From: Iris pallida
Lineage: Eukaryota > Streptophyta > Magnoliopsida > Asparagales > Iridaceae
Direction: 5' to 3'
Length of the DNA: 64,000 bases
Assembly (NCBI GenBank): GCA_029216955.1
Contig: JANAVB010033216.1
Coordinates: 9,360,079 to 9,424,078, forward strand
Shown here in pieces: positions 1-10,640 of this stretch. The notes under the pieces are model-generated. The model was given only the letters and a program-made list of their open reading frames with translations. It was not told where the DNA came from and did not search any database. The position numbers and the translations under genes were made by a program. Every line of letters begins with the position of its first letter. The first letter of the stretch is position 1.

Positions 1-380
1 AAAATTTTCCCAAAATATTAAAATATGAAAAATGACCAAAATTATAATAAATCAATTTAAATATTATTAAAATAATCTAAAATTCATCAATTAATCAAAA
101 TCCTAAATAATTTAAAAGTCACAAAATGACCAAAATATCCTTAATCTAAAAAGTTGTAAATAGTCATTCTAATCACATGGTTAGGTCCCCATGGTTAGTC
201 TCTAAGCTTAGCAAAACTAGGGATTAACTAGTTAACCATCAAAATCACAATTCAACATTTTAAATAGTTTTAAATTGATTAAAAAATTACCAAAAATCAT
301 AACATGAGTTAAATTTTATTATCGATTAATCAAAATTACAAAAGTTCAAAATTACCCTCATTTTAGAAAAGTGGGTGTTA
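1..380 (-). repeat. LTR3 fragment of the minus-strand Tekay-like family (runs off the left edge)
   Basis: Very AT-rich, with no open frame of note. Read on the minus strand the right boundary begins TGTAACACCCACTTTTC, the usual start of a plant gypsy LTR, and it follows the degenerate interior at 381-1836. I read it as the third LTR of the minus-strand chain. The boundary rests only on the TGTAACACCC signature and position, because most of this LTR lies outside the window. It could instead be an unrelated AT-rich repeat. Confidence 0.4.
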
Positions 381-1005
381 CAAGAAGCGAAGGTTCAAAC
401 GATGTTTTGATTGGGGACAAGGTTTCAAAATAAGATTTTGAGTAGGAATAAAATCTTGAGTAGCGTAAGTTCGAATAGTAAGCAGAATATCAATAAGTGA
501 CTAGGAAACAAGTATCCATGAAACAAGCGAAATCTTGGATAGGAGACAAGGTCGAAACAAAGTCGTGAACAAAAAAGCTCTCGAATAGAAATCAAAGTCA
601 TGAATGGAAAACAAGTATCATATAGAGAATGAGTCACAATCTCAAAATAGGAAATGAAATCTTCAAAACCTTCAAAAGAATCCTTAACAATGTCCTAAAT
701 AGGATGAAGCTTAAACGAGGTTTCGAATGAGGAACAGGGTTTCGAAATAAAATCTCGAGTAGAAATTAAAATTTCAAATAGCACGAAGTTTGACGAGGAA
801 ACAAAATTTTCAAATAGGAGCCAACACTACGAAGTAAAATCATAAAATATACAAACAGTATCGAATAGTAGATTTCAAAAAATATTAAATTATGGATATG
901 AAACATGTTTACTGAATAAGAAACAATATCTTGAATTAAGTTTTGAATATCAACCAAGGTTTCAAAACAAGAAGATTCAAGAATGATCTAGGTGTCAAGA
1001 GGAAT
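381..1005 (-). other. Degenerate repeat-rich interior, no coding capacity seen
   Basis: The stretch is made of loosely repeated short phrases such as GGTTTCGAAAT, GGAAACAAG and AAATCTCGAGTAG, each recurring every 20-50 bases. It lies between a decayed minus-strand gag (1006-1836) and the putative LTR3, where pol would be expected, so pol seems to have been lost or replaced. No RT or integrase motif is visible on either strand. Confidence 0.35.
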
Positions 1006-1836
1006 TTAAGGGAAACTGGATGGTGAATCATGATCCATGGTTTTCTCCAACCATGAAAAAGAGTCTTCTGTCTTCAGTCCATCTCCAATATTCTTTAAGA
1101 ATTGGAATCTTTTCAACTTTTTCAGCTGTCCTGACATAGGCTGGTCCCTGTGGTAGTGCTCCATATGATTTTGAATTTGAAGAGACGGGTCCCCTTTGCT
1201 GTAGTCCTGCTGCTCTTCAAGCTCGTCCTTGGGCAGTGTAATCAATGGTCTCCGGGCAATCCTTGACTTGAGGGACAGGCGACCCAAAGAATAAACATAG
1301 CCTCAGTCTCTTGCGGCACTCATCGTAGTGGTGTCCTGGACGACAGCAAAAATTGCAAATGATCGTAGGCTTTATCTGAATCTGGATCTCCCGTTGAGGC
1401 TGAAGAAGCGCTGTCTGATTGTGACGCCGTCTTACGAATCCACAGTATTTACTATCCCCGTCATAAGTCTTCTTGTCTCTCCTGGGCTTCAGCTTTCCAT
1501 CTCGTTCTATTGTCTATGCTATATTCTGGATCTCCTGGTTGGTGGCTCTAATCTTCAGAGAAGTCGAGTCCTTGGGAACTTGGATGACTTTCAGTGGCGG
1601 CTCCAGGTTATCGATATGCTCCTCGGTGCAAGATGTGCGCTCGGTGTCGGGGAAGTCCAAAGATCTAAGAGTCTGGAAGTCAGAAGTCTTCCCTTGCTCG
1701 AAAAGCGTATCTACAAGTCTGGCTTAGAAAAAGTATGGCCTGCTCCCTCTAGGTGTCAAGGAATCGAACTCTTGAAACATTTCCGTCAACTACGTACTAA
1801 CCATGGGGATAGTAGGGCGATAGAAGGTAGCACAAG
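1006..1836 (-). pseudogene. gag: Decayed gag with CCHC zinc knuckle, minus-strand Tekay-like element
   Basis: The minus-strand translation includes a CX2CX4HX4C knuckle at 1357-1316 (residues CNFCCRPGHHYDEC), followed by a second, degenerate knuckle ending in KDCPE at about 1265. That paired arrangement is typical of nucleocapsid in Del/Tekay elements, where gag packages the RNA. Several stops and shifts break the frame between about 1836 and 1006, so no protein can be made. Element A (1837-13237) cuts the gene; its upstream part resumes at 13243 on the minus strand. The plus-strand frame 1328-1900 over this region is a shadow. The family call is fairly secure from the knuckle and from the post-LTR block at 13465-13490. 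Confidence 0.55.
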
Positions 1837-2435
1837 TGTCACTTCCCGTTCCCGAAATACGTATTTTAAATGCACGTACTGCTCGAATGTATTTATTTAA
1901 TATTTATCATGTATTGTTCTATATTTAAATTTCTTTAATTTCATGTTTATTAATTTCTTGCAATTTTATTTCTGCATTTATTCTCTGCTTTATTTCTACT
2001 TTGGGATCGGCTTAGATTGGTTTATTTGTGCGATTCATCATTAACCGAACCCCCCACCTACCACCACCCTTTTCATTTAAAGCCCCAACCTCTCTCTCTC
2101 TCTCTCTTCATTACTTTCTTTCACCATTACTCTTCTTCTTCTTCCTCATTTACTTCCACCACCTACCAACCGTAGGCAAGTACATCTTGCTCCATATGAG
2201 AACCCATATTTTATGGTTCATTATTCTTTCTCTCATGATTCTAAGAGAGTTTAGTACTTTGCACTTTTGATTTTCTTGGCTCATTTCTCATAGATCTAAG
2301 TTGTTGTATTTTCAGTTTTCTATGGGTCTTGATCTACCAAACTTGCATATTTTCGAAAATAGATAGTTTTATGTAGTAGATCTTCTCATTCTACCCAATT
2401 TTGACCTTTAAAAAGTTGGATTTGGACTTATTTTG

Positions 2436-3007
2436 GGCTTAATTGCTAATTGCTACCCTCAACTATCACACTTTTTCAAGTTGATACCCAAAACTTTTTT
2501 TTGTAACAACTTGATACCCGGATATTATTTTGGACAAAAATGCCCCTACCCCTAACCCCCCTCCCCCGTGCTAGCTTCGCCACCCCCCCCCCCCCCTCTG
2601 CTAGCTCCGGCCGTAGCTCCCCCCCACTCCCCTGCTCGTTTCAGGCCATCTCCCCCCTCTCGCTCCGGCCGTCCGCCCGCACCCGCCTCTCCCTAGGGCT
2701 CGGCAGTGGGAGGAGGGGGGCTGGGAAGGGGGTGCGGAGCGGGAGGCGGGGACAGGAGGTGGCCCGGAAGCGAAGGGGGGGAGGTCGGCCAGAAGCGAGG
2801 AGGGGGGGTCGGCCGGAGCTAGCAGGGGGGCCGGAGTAGAGGAGGGGGTGGAGGGAGGGAAGGGATAAGGGCATTTTGGGGTTTTTTAAAATGTTAGGTA
2901 TTATGTTGAAAAAAAAATAGTTGAGGTATCAATCTGTTACGAAAAAAAGTTTAGGATATCAACTTGAAAAAGTGTGATAGTTGAGGGTAGCAATTAGCAA
3001 TTAAGCC
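2436..3007. mobile_element. MULE-type MITE / foldback element in the 5' LTR of element A
   Basis: The ends are inverted repeats beginning GGCTTAATTGCTAATTGC and matching for about 50 bases. The flanks carry a 9-bp target duplication CTTATTTTG (2427-2435 and 3008-3016). The intact site, with a single CTTATTTTG, is present in the 3' LTR near 11227-11235, which proves insertion. A 9-bp duplication is characteristic of Mutator-like elements. The core (about 2540-2860) is strongly GC-rich and also folds on itself: 2600-2612 is the complement of 2811-2823. No transposase is encoded; the open frames across the core are low-complexity Pro/Arg/Gly shadows. Confidence 0.85.
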
Positions 3008-3241
3008 CTTATTTTGACCAAGTTATGGACTTTTGAAGCTTTGGGTTCCAACCATGGAGTTCTTGATGATTTGGAGAAGACAGTGAGCAGTGTACGCGAG
3101 CTTTTTAGCTTGCGCCACTGAACTGCGTGCGCTCTTTTGCGCAGCGCAGTCTGACTCATACGCTGCCTTTTGGAGGCGTATGTCTTACATACGCTGCCTT
3201 GAAAAGGAGTCGTATGGAGTACATACGCTGCCTAGAAGAGG

Positions 3242-3572
3242 ACGTAGTATTTCTTTACACTCACGTTGTGCGTGCCAGCATAGTATTTCCTTACGCTCAC
3301 GTTATTACGTGCAGCGTAGTATTGCCCTTACGCTCACATTGTGCGTGCCAGCGTAGTATTGCCTTTACGCTGACGCTGTGCGTGCCAGCGTAGTATTGCC
3401 TTTACGCTCACGCTGTACGTGCCAGCGTAGTATTGTCTTTACGCTCACGCTGTGCGTGCCAGCGTAGTATTGCCTTTACGCTCACGCTGTGCGTGCCAGC
3501 GTAGTATTGCCTTTACGCTCACGCTGTGCGTGCCAGCGTAGTATTGCCTTTACGCTCACGTTGTGCGTGCCA
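3242..3572 (+). repeat. 37-bp tandem array (9 copies) in the 5' LTR of element A
   Basis: The unit starts GCGTAGTATTGCCTTTACGC and continues TCACGCTGTGCGTGCCA, repeated nine times with no spacers. The first two copies are the most diverged and copies 6-9 are nearly identical. The array gives spurious open frames on the plus strand. The matching array in the 3' LTR has the same copy number. Each unit contains TTTACGC plus the dyad-like GCGTGCC/AGCGTAG, so the array multiplies a CG-containing word inside the LTR. Confidence 0.9.
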
Positions 3573-5450
3573 GCGTAGTGTTAGTGTTAGCGTAATGCTG
3601 AGTTTGTGAATCACTTTTCTTTTACGCTTACTCATGCACGCGTAAACTTGACTTCTTACGCATGTGATCCTTTACGCAGGTAGCTTTTTACGCGCGCAAC
3701 TTTATTTGAACGTATTCCTTTGGCATGCATGACACTCTTAAAAGATCGTTACGCCTTTTGGCATGAACTTGATAAAATCATGATATGTTAATATTGTTAA
3801 TACAGATTGTTATGTGGAATGCGCCTTGTGTCCTGATTGATCCATGGATACCCAGTATGACTGGAACTTAACCCTGAGAGTCGTAGACTCGACTCCACTG
3901 AATACTATTTGAATGCCTTGTCACCATTGATAATGATTGTGACATTGACTAATAATTGATCATGCGTTCCTAGTTGGAACTAAGAGACTGGCTAGTCGTC
4001 TTATTGAATTGAATGAATGAGACACGTTCATAATAACTATGAACTATTGCAATCGATTGGCCGATCCCGAATATTGGCATACAGACACATGCAGGCTTTA
4101 AATTATTTGTTTAGTTATTTAGTTATTTATTTATCTTACAAAAATAGCATGTGTACTTTATGGTCAAGGCATGATTATTCCGTGGTTAGTTTGATTGTTG
4201 CATTACGCTATGTAAGACCTACAACCTAACTGTACGGGTAACGTTGCAGATTGTGCATATCGTACCCCGTACGAAAGTACTCATTTGAATGACCATGATC
4301 CACGGCTTGGGATTTCGCTTAACATAGAGGCTTTAAGTTAAATAAAATAATAATGGCATGGAGAGAACGGATTCCCGAGTTCTTACATGGCAGCCCTCTT
4401 GGGACTATTAAGTGCCCGACAGGCCGACTGGTTCCCACAGATACTGTAAATCTGTTACACGGGCAGGGAACGGTATCTGCTTATATTATTAAATTGTACA
4501 TGGTATATTAACGGCGGACGTCCCGCTGGGACTCGTCTAATTACATGATTGGCGCAATTGATTGATTGGATAGACTAGTCTTGCTTGCACATAGTGAGAA
4601 CTGAGGAATCCTTTATTACATAATTCTAAGGTAACTTGGAACTCACAGTAGCAAGCCGTAGTAGTTGCATGGCCGTTTAAATTGACTTGTTTGTGTATTG
4701 TACCTACTCTATTTACTAACTGAGATGATCAGAATGTCAGGACATGACAGGTCAACTTCTGTCCTTGTTTGGTTGGGAAGTTGGTTTGAAGTGTCATGAT
4801 GTTGTGTGAATCCCAGTAGCAAGCAGAGACCTATGTATTATATTCTTAACTCTTATTACTGGTTTTAATTCTCATATCGTGCTCCCTTGTGGTACTTGCT
4901 ATTAGAGGTCTAACCTCTCTGGTTTTGCATGGCCAGATTTAGAGCCGGTCCTCGAGGATCCAGCTTACTTCTACCTCCAAGATGGTCAATACTAGAGGAA
5001 TGATCGCAGGAGGACTCGAGTGGGTTCCTTACTCCCTCACTCATTTTGTTGCTTACTCTATACCTTGCCGTTTGGCACCGACATGTTAGTCGGATTGTCT
5101 TATAATTACTTTTGCATAATTGTAACAAAGTCAGGCTGCAGCTGATAAACAATTGTGTATACTTTGCTACATTATCTGGCTATGTTTTGTAAAGCCAGAT
5201 ATCAATAACATTTTGACTGAGCGTTTAGGACGCCTTACTGCTTATTCTCATATGTTCTCTATTTTCTGTTTCTTGTTTGAATGATTGAGATAATAGAGGT
5301 GAAGTGACCATAGCGAGACTTTTATGTAGTATGCACCCCCTCGTCTTATTAGACAGCATTGATCGTATTATACGGTATTCATCTACCCGTAATACGTAGC
5401 TGGCTGAGTCATTCCCCCGCTCTCCAGTATTCTGGTTCTGGGGCGTGACA

Positions 5451-5490
5451 AGGTTTTAGTGGTGGCCCATGCAGGTCTAATTTTAGACTT
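5451..5490 (+). promoter_or_regulatory. Conserved post-LTR block, candidate primer-binding region of element A
   Basis: Directly after the LTR comes a 9-base spacer and then TGGTGGCCCATGCAGG (from 5460). The canonical initiator-Met primer site (TGGTATCAGAGC) is absent. The same block recurs, on the minus strand, just outside two related LTRs: TGGTAGCCCATGCAGG at 13465-13480 and TGGTGGCCCATGCCGG near 19650-19665. Conservation at this fixed position suggests a primer site or leader signal. I cannot name the tRNA. Confidence 0.5.
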
Positions 5491-5639
5491 GTGGGGTATT
5501 TTAATAGGATGTCTCAATCACACATGTTTCCCCTTGATCTCATGATTCGTCTATTCTTAACTCTAGCTTGACATTCCTGTATTCCTTGACTTCATTGATC
5601 CTTCCTGTCCGGTCGTTTGATTGTTTTCTTATCCCTTTT

Positions 5640-6715
5640 CTTAGGGGCACTTCGTCCGCATCTGTTAGAGCTGGACAACAACCACAAGAGCGGCATGGGC
5701 AACCTGACCAGGTTGGTCAGCAACAAGAGCCGGTACTAACTCAAGAGGCTATTCAAGAAGAAGTGATAGTGGAAGCAGCAGCTGGATCGCAGTATCTGGA
5801 TATTCCACCACCACCAACAGTTCCATCTACCCCTGCAGAAATGGACACACCAGCCCTTCTGGAGATCATGAGAGGGATGATGGCCACTCAGCAACACCAG
5901 ATGTTAGCCCAGCAACGCATGCACGCACAGTTGCAAGAGCAGAATGTACTACTCAACCAAGGATTGCAGACGGCATTGGAAAGAGGGGCGAGGCCAGATT
6001 CAGGAGCATCAACCAGATTTTGCAAGTTCAACTCCCGCTGTTTCGAGGGCACAGAGGATGCCATCTCAGCAGATGCATGGCTTAAGGACATTGAGGCTAT
6101 TCTAGCAGCAGCTAAGGTTCCGGCAGAAGAACGTGTGGATCAAGTAAAGTTGTTATTTAGGATCTCGTATGTGATTGGTGGAAATCAGAGGAAGTAGGTA
6201 TCAGACGTCCCGTTGCTTGGGAGGATTTCACAGCAAGGTTCAAAACAAAGTACTATGGAGTTGTGGCGCAGTTTGAGCTACAACAAAAGTTTATCAACCT
6301 CAAGCAGGCCGGCAAGACAGTGGATGCTTATGCAGCGGAGTTCTGCAGATTGAGTAGGTTCGTCCCAGAGATGGTAGCAACGGAGGGCCAGAGGGCTATG
6401 AGGTTTCAGCAAGGCTTTCATCTTAAGCTCTTGCAATTGATAGAGGGGCACAATTACCAGACTTTCGATGAGGTGTTGACGACGACTCGAAGGCATGAGA
6501 TCACTATTTAGAGGATTACAACAAGAACTGGAGGTCAGAAGAGATCTCACAGTCAGATTGAAAGAGGAGGGGGAGCAGTGCCCCGGACAATAGCACCATC
6601 CCTTGGCATTCGTATCCACGATGTGGCGATACGAGGGCCAACACCACCACCCAGGCAGCAGCAACAACAGTAGAAGAACCAGCAACCCCCAACGGGCTGT
6701 ACTTATTGTGGGAAG
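5640..6715 (+). pseudogene. gag: gag of element A (capsid and first zinc knuckle), frameshifted
   Basis: The N-terminal part (open from 5568 to 6197) is Gln-rich with an extended helix-prone region, then enters the capsid domain with the phrases CFEGTEDAISADAWLKDIEAI and VKLLFRISY. The frame is lost near 6170, and the retrotransposon gag core continues in another frame (WEDFTARFKTKYYG near 6220, then FINLKQAGKTVDAYAAEF). Two in-frame stops follow, TAG at 6509 and TAG at 6671, both in Gln-type contexts. A CX2CX4HX4C knuckle ([14 protein letters not shown]) lies at about 6700-6741 and continues into the pol frame. The true start codon is uncertain: an upstream Met at 5568 lies in leader-like sequence. 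Confidence 0.85.
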
Positions 6716-9229
6716 ATGGGGCACACTAGAGATGTGTGTCGAACATTGAACGGACTGTATTTGATATGTAGAAATCTAGACCATCGGGTTACCACATGTC
6801 CCATAAATTCGAGGTCAGAAGGACCAGTGCAGCAGTTTCCTGCTCTGCCAGCACTAGGGGCAGGCCAGTATCGAGGACCCGCAGTGGCAGTGAGACCATT
6901 GGCCCAGCGTCCGTTAATGCCACAGGCTCAGATGTATCGGCAGCAGGGACCGCCGATGCAGCAACACCAGCATAGACCACCCCAGCATCATCAAGGCAGG
7001 GGCCAGCAGCAGCACCAGGCTAGGTCGCAACATGGAAATCAGCAAGAAGGTCGAGGACAGGCATTCACTCTATCCTTGGAGGAGGCATTAGCATCGGAAG
7101 ATGTTGTGTCAGGTAACATTCTCGTCGTCTCCTATCCCGCAGTAGCATTGTTTGATTCGGGAGCATCACATTCATTTATACCTGCACAATTTGTGACACG
7201 GCTAGGAATGGAGTTCGAGGCATTGCCAGGGAGGTTGAATATACTTACTGGCAATGGGCTCGTAGGAGTTAGTAGAGTTATTCTAGCGTGTAGTGCTGTA
7301 GTTTGCGGGCATTCCTTACCCGCCCAGTTGATAGAATTTCCTGTTGGAAATTTCGATGTTATCTTAGGCATGGACTGGCTGAAAGATAGCCATGCGACAA
7401 TAGATTATCGTAGAGGAAGTATATCTTTTGATATTCCAGGCATGGAGAGATTCAACTTAGGAAGATCAGAGGCAACTCAGCAAGAGCAGGGAGTAGTAAC
7501 GGTAATGGAAGTTCAGGTCCCGAAGGTAGTAGAAGAATTTTTAGACGTATTTCTCGAAGAACTTACAGGTCTACCGCCGGTTAGAGATATTGAGTTCAGC
7601 ATAGAATTGGCACCTGGAACTAAACCGATATCAGATCGGGTTTACAGAATGGCAGATTCAGAGCAGGTCAAGGTATATCAGCACATAGAGGAACTGAAGA
7701 AGAAGAAGTTCATCCAAGCTAGCATATCACCATGGGCAGCAACAGTGGTACTTGTGGGGAAGAAGGATGGATCATCCAGATTATGTATCGATTATAGGAA
7801 GCTTAATGCGACAACAGTAAAGAACAATTACCCACTACCCAGGATCGACGACTTGTTTGATCAGTTGAGCAGAGCTAGAGTTTTCTCCAAGATAGATCTT
7901 CGTTCTGGGTACCATCAGGTGAGGGTCCGGAAAGAGGATATTCCCAAGACAGTATTCAGGTCGAAGTATGGGCATTATGAATTCTTGGTAATGCCATTTG
8001 GTTTGACCAATGCTCCAGCAATATTTATGGACTTGATGAACCGTATTTTTATGCCATACTTAGATCAGTTTGTCGTTGTGTTCCTTGACGACATTCTCGT
8101 ATACTCTGCTAGTGAAGAGGAGCATAAAGACCACCTCAGGAAAGTATTGCAGGTTCTGAGAGAGAACCAGTTGTATGCCAAGCTCAGCAAGTGTGAGTTC
8201 TGGACGGATCACATTTCATTTTTGGGTCACATCATATCAGGAGCCGGAGTAGCAGTGGACCCCAAGGAGGTAGAAGCAGTAGAGAGTTGGCCAGTACCCA
8301 AGACCGTAGCTGATGTACGGAGTTTCTTGGGATTGGCAGGATATTACAGAAGGTTTGTATCAGATTTTGTGAGACTTTCAGCACCCATGACCCGATTGAC
8401 ACGGAAGGATGTACCATTCGTTTGGTCAGCAGAATGCCAGGCATCATTTGAGAATCTGAAGCAGAAGTTGATATCAGCGCCCATTCTTACATTGCCAGTT
8501 GGACCCGGAGGTTTTACAGTATATTGTGATACGTCAGGTAGAGGACTTGGATGTGTCCTCATGCAACATGGGAATGTGATAGCGTATGCATCTAGGCAAC
8601 TTCGAAACCACGAGAAGAATTATCCAACTCATGATTTGGAGTTGGCGGCAGTAGTATTTGCTTTGAAGCTATGGAGGCATTACTTGTATGGTGAACGAGT
8701 AGACATGTACACAGACCACAAAAGTCTAAAGTACATCTTTACTCAGAATGAGCTGAACATGAGGCAGAAAAGGTGGTTAGAGTTGATCAAGGATTACGAC
8801 GTTGAGCTTCAGTATAATCCAGGCAAGGCTAATGTGGTAGCAGACGCTCTTAGCAGGAGAGGCGGCGCATTTATGTTGACAACACAGAAGCACATTCTAG
8901 AAGACCTTCAGGAGATGGGCATAGAAGTTATACTTCCTAATGATGTAGGAGTTCTGGTAAGTCTACAAGTTCAATCTGACTTGGTAGATAGGATCAAGGC
9001 AGCTCAGGCACAGGACCCAAGGATTCAGAAGCTTAGGACAGCATGTGAGTCAGGTCTCAGAAAGGAGATGCAAATTCATAAAGATGGTACACTTAGGTTT
9101 GGGACACGTCTATGTGTGCCTAGTAGAGATATCAGACAGGAAGTTATGACAGAAGCTCACAGTTCTCAGTATTCTATACATCCTGGAGGGACCAAGATGT
9201 ACCAAGATATCAAGCAGCACTTCTGGTAG
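6716..9229 (+). pseudogene. pol: Element A pol: protease, reverse transcriptase, RNase H
   Basis: An 837-residue open frame continues the gag frame. In order it has a second zinc knuckle ([12 protein letters not shown]), a Gln/His-rich linker, and aspartic protease with the catalytic [10 protein letters not shown] (about 7150). Next comes RT with [10 protein letters not shown], the catalytic FLDDILVYS at about 8083-8109, and the chromovirus spacing. RNase H then shows its acidic residues in [20 protein letters not shown] and VADALS (8520-8860). After RNase H the chain runs into the integrase zinc-finger region and ends at TAG 9227-9229, where the family has a second Trp (QHFWW); TGG to TAG explains the stop. 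Apart from this stop the polyprotein looks intact, so damage is slight. RT copies the element RNA in the virus-like particle; protease cuts the polyprotein. Confidence 0.95.
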
Positions 9230-9235
9230 AACGGG

Positions 9236-10444
9236 ATGAAGAGGGAGATAGCTAGATTTGTTTCCCGTTGCTTGATATGTCAGCAAGTGAAGGCAGAGCA
9301 ACAGAGGCCAGCTGGATTATTGCAACCGCTTCCTATCCCGGAATGGAAGTGGGAGCATATTACCATGGACTTTGTGACCGGTTTACCAAGATCACCGAGT
9401 GGTAAAGATGCTATTTGGGTGATAGTGGACCGGCTTACAAAGGTAGCATACTTTCTTCCTTTCAGAGTAGGGCAATCTACAAAAAAGTTGGCGGAGTTAT
9501 ATATGCAACAGATAGTCAGGCATCACGGAGTCCCGGTCACTATTGTGTCAGACAGAGATACCCGTTTCACATCACATTTTTGGAAAAGCTTACATCATTG
9601 TCTGGGCACCAAGTTAAGATTTAGTACAGCTTACCATCCACAGACGGAAGGGCAATCAGAAAGAACAATTCAGACTTTGGAAGATATGTTACGAGCTTGC
9701 ACCCTAGATTTTGGAGGATCTTGGGAGAGCCACCTGCACTTAGTTGAGTTTTCATATAACAACAGTTATCAAGCTAGTATCCAGATGGCGCCATTTGAAG
9801 CCCTATATGGTAAGAAGTGTAGGTCGCCACTAGCATGGGATGATATCGGGGAGAGGAAGATGTTAGGCCCAGAAATGATTGTTCAGACAGTTGAATTGGT
9901 TAAGGGAATTAGAGAGCAACTTCGAGTTACGCAGGATCGGCATCGTCATTGGGCGGACCAGCATCGTAGGCCGCTAGAGTTTTCTGTTGGGGACCACATA
10001 TTCTTGCGGATCTCACCTAGCCGTAGGGTCATTAGATTTGGCGTTCGTGGGAAGTTGAGTCCGCGATACGTAGGACCATTCGTTATCCTTGATAGGGTAG
10101 GCGATGTTGCTTATCGTTTATCCCTTCCACCTTCGTTACGAGAGGTGCATGACGTGTTTCATGTATCTCAGTTACGAAGGTATGTATCGGACCCAAGCCA
10201 TATCCTTGATCACTCTGAGCTGGTTGTTGGTACCAACCTGTCTTAGGAGGAGCAGCCTGTGTCCATCTTGGACCGAAGAGAGAAGATACTCAAGAACCGA
10301 ACAATTAACCTTGTTCGGGTTGCTTGGGGTCATCACTCTTTGGGAGAGTCAACGTGGGAACGTAAGGATGATATCCGATCACGATATCCGTACCTGTTTG
10401 ACTCACAAGGTATATCTCTTTCTGTATACCTTGATCGTATTTAG
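9236..10444 (+). pseudogene. int: Element A integrase and C-terminal chromodomain
   Basis: The frame continues that of pol after the TAG at 9227. The zinc finger ends with CLICQQ. The core shows the DDE triad: MDFVTGLP (about 9366), VSDRDTRFTS (about 9547), and EGQSERTIQ (about 9650). GKLSPRYVGPF marks the GPF/Y module at about 10050. A stop TAG at 10244-10246 interrupts the frame; the same frame then encodes 10247-10444, containing EEQPVSILDRREKILKN and WERKDDIRSRYPYLF. This is the chromodomain-like tail of Tekay/Del elements, thought to steer insertion to heterochromatin by reading histone marks. The stop would strip the chromodomain from the enzyme. Confidence 0.92.
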
Positions 10445-10640
10445 CTCCTCATGCTTGTCACCCCATGGATAGAACTACTTGATATTGTAGATTGTTAATA
10501 TAGATATGTTATTTGCTAGTTAACATTGAAGAATGATTGCTTGCTCAAGTTTCTTGTACCTAGAACGGCTTAGTTTTGATATTCCTATCCTGCTTGGATT
10601 TGAAATTCCGATGACGAAATTTTTCTAAGCAGGGTAGAGA
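10445..10640 (+). other. 3' untranslated region and polypurine tract of element A
   Basis: Non-coding sequence between integrase and the 3' LTR. It contains the phrase GATGACGAAATTTTTCTAAGC, common just before the polypurine tract of Del/Tekay elements, then AGCAGGGTAGAGA ending at 10640, where plus-strand synthesis would be primed. The purine run is interrupted by C and T. Confidence 0.7.

Larger units (their letters stand above)
1837..5450 (+). repeat. 5' LTR of element A
   Basis: A 3.6-kb LTR, long as is usual for the Tekay/Del lineage. It starts TGTCACTTCCCGTTCCCG and ends CTGGGGCGTGACA. In order it holds a CT-rich microsatellite (2091-2109), an inserted MITE (2436-3007), a 37-bp tandem array (3242-3572), and a region crowded with TTTACGC or GCGTAAA words (3600-3760). 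Open frames inside it are short and repeat-derived. Apart from the MITE and the block 4357-4809, which is missing from the 3' LTR, the two LTRs align end to end with scattered substitutions. Confidence 0.92.

Noticed and set aside
1328..1900. A plus-strand gene of 190 residues
   Set aside because: The real signal (zinc knuckle) is on the minus strand, and the frame crosses the left boundary of element A.
3090..3393. Two overlapping Cys/Arg-rich frames, also seen at 11309-11612
   Set aside because: They are translations of the LTR tandem repeat in two frames.
3242..3572. 37-bp regular repeats as a CRISPR array
   Set aside because: There are no spacers, the repeats are head to tail inside a plant LTR, and no cas genes are present.
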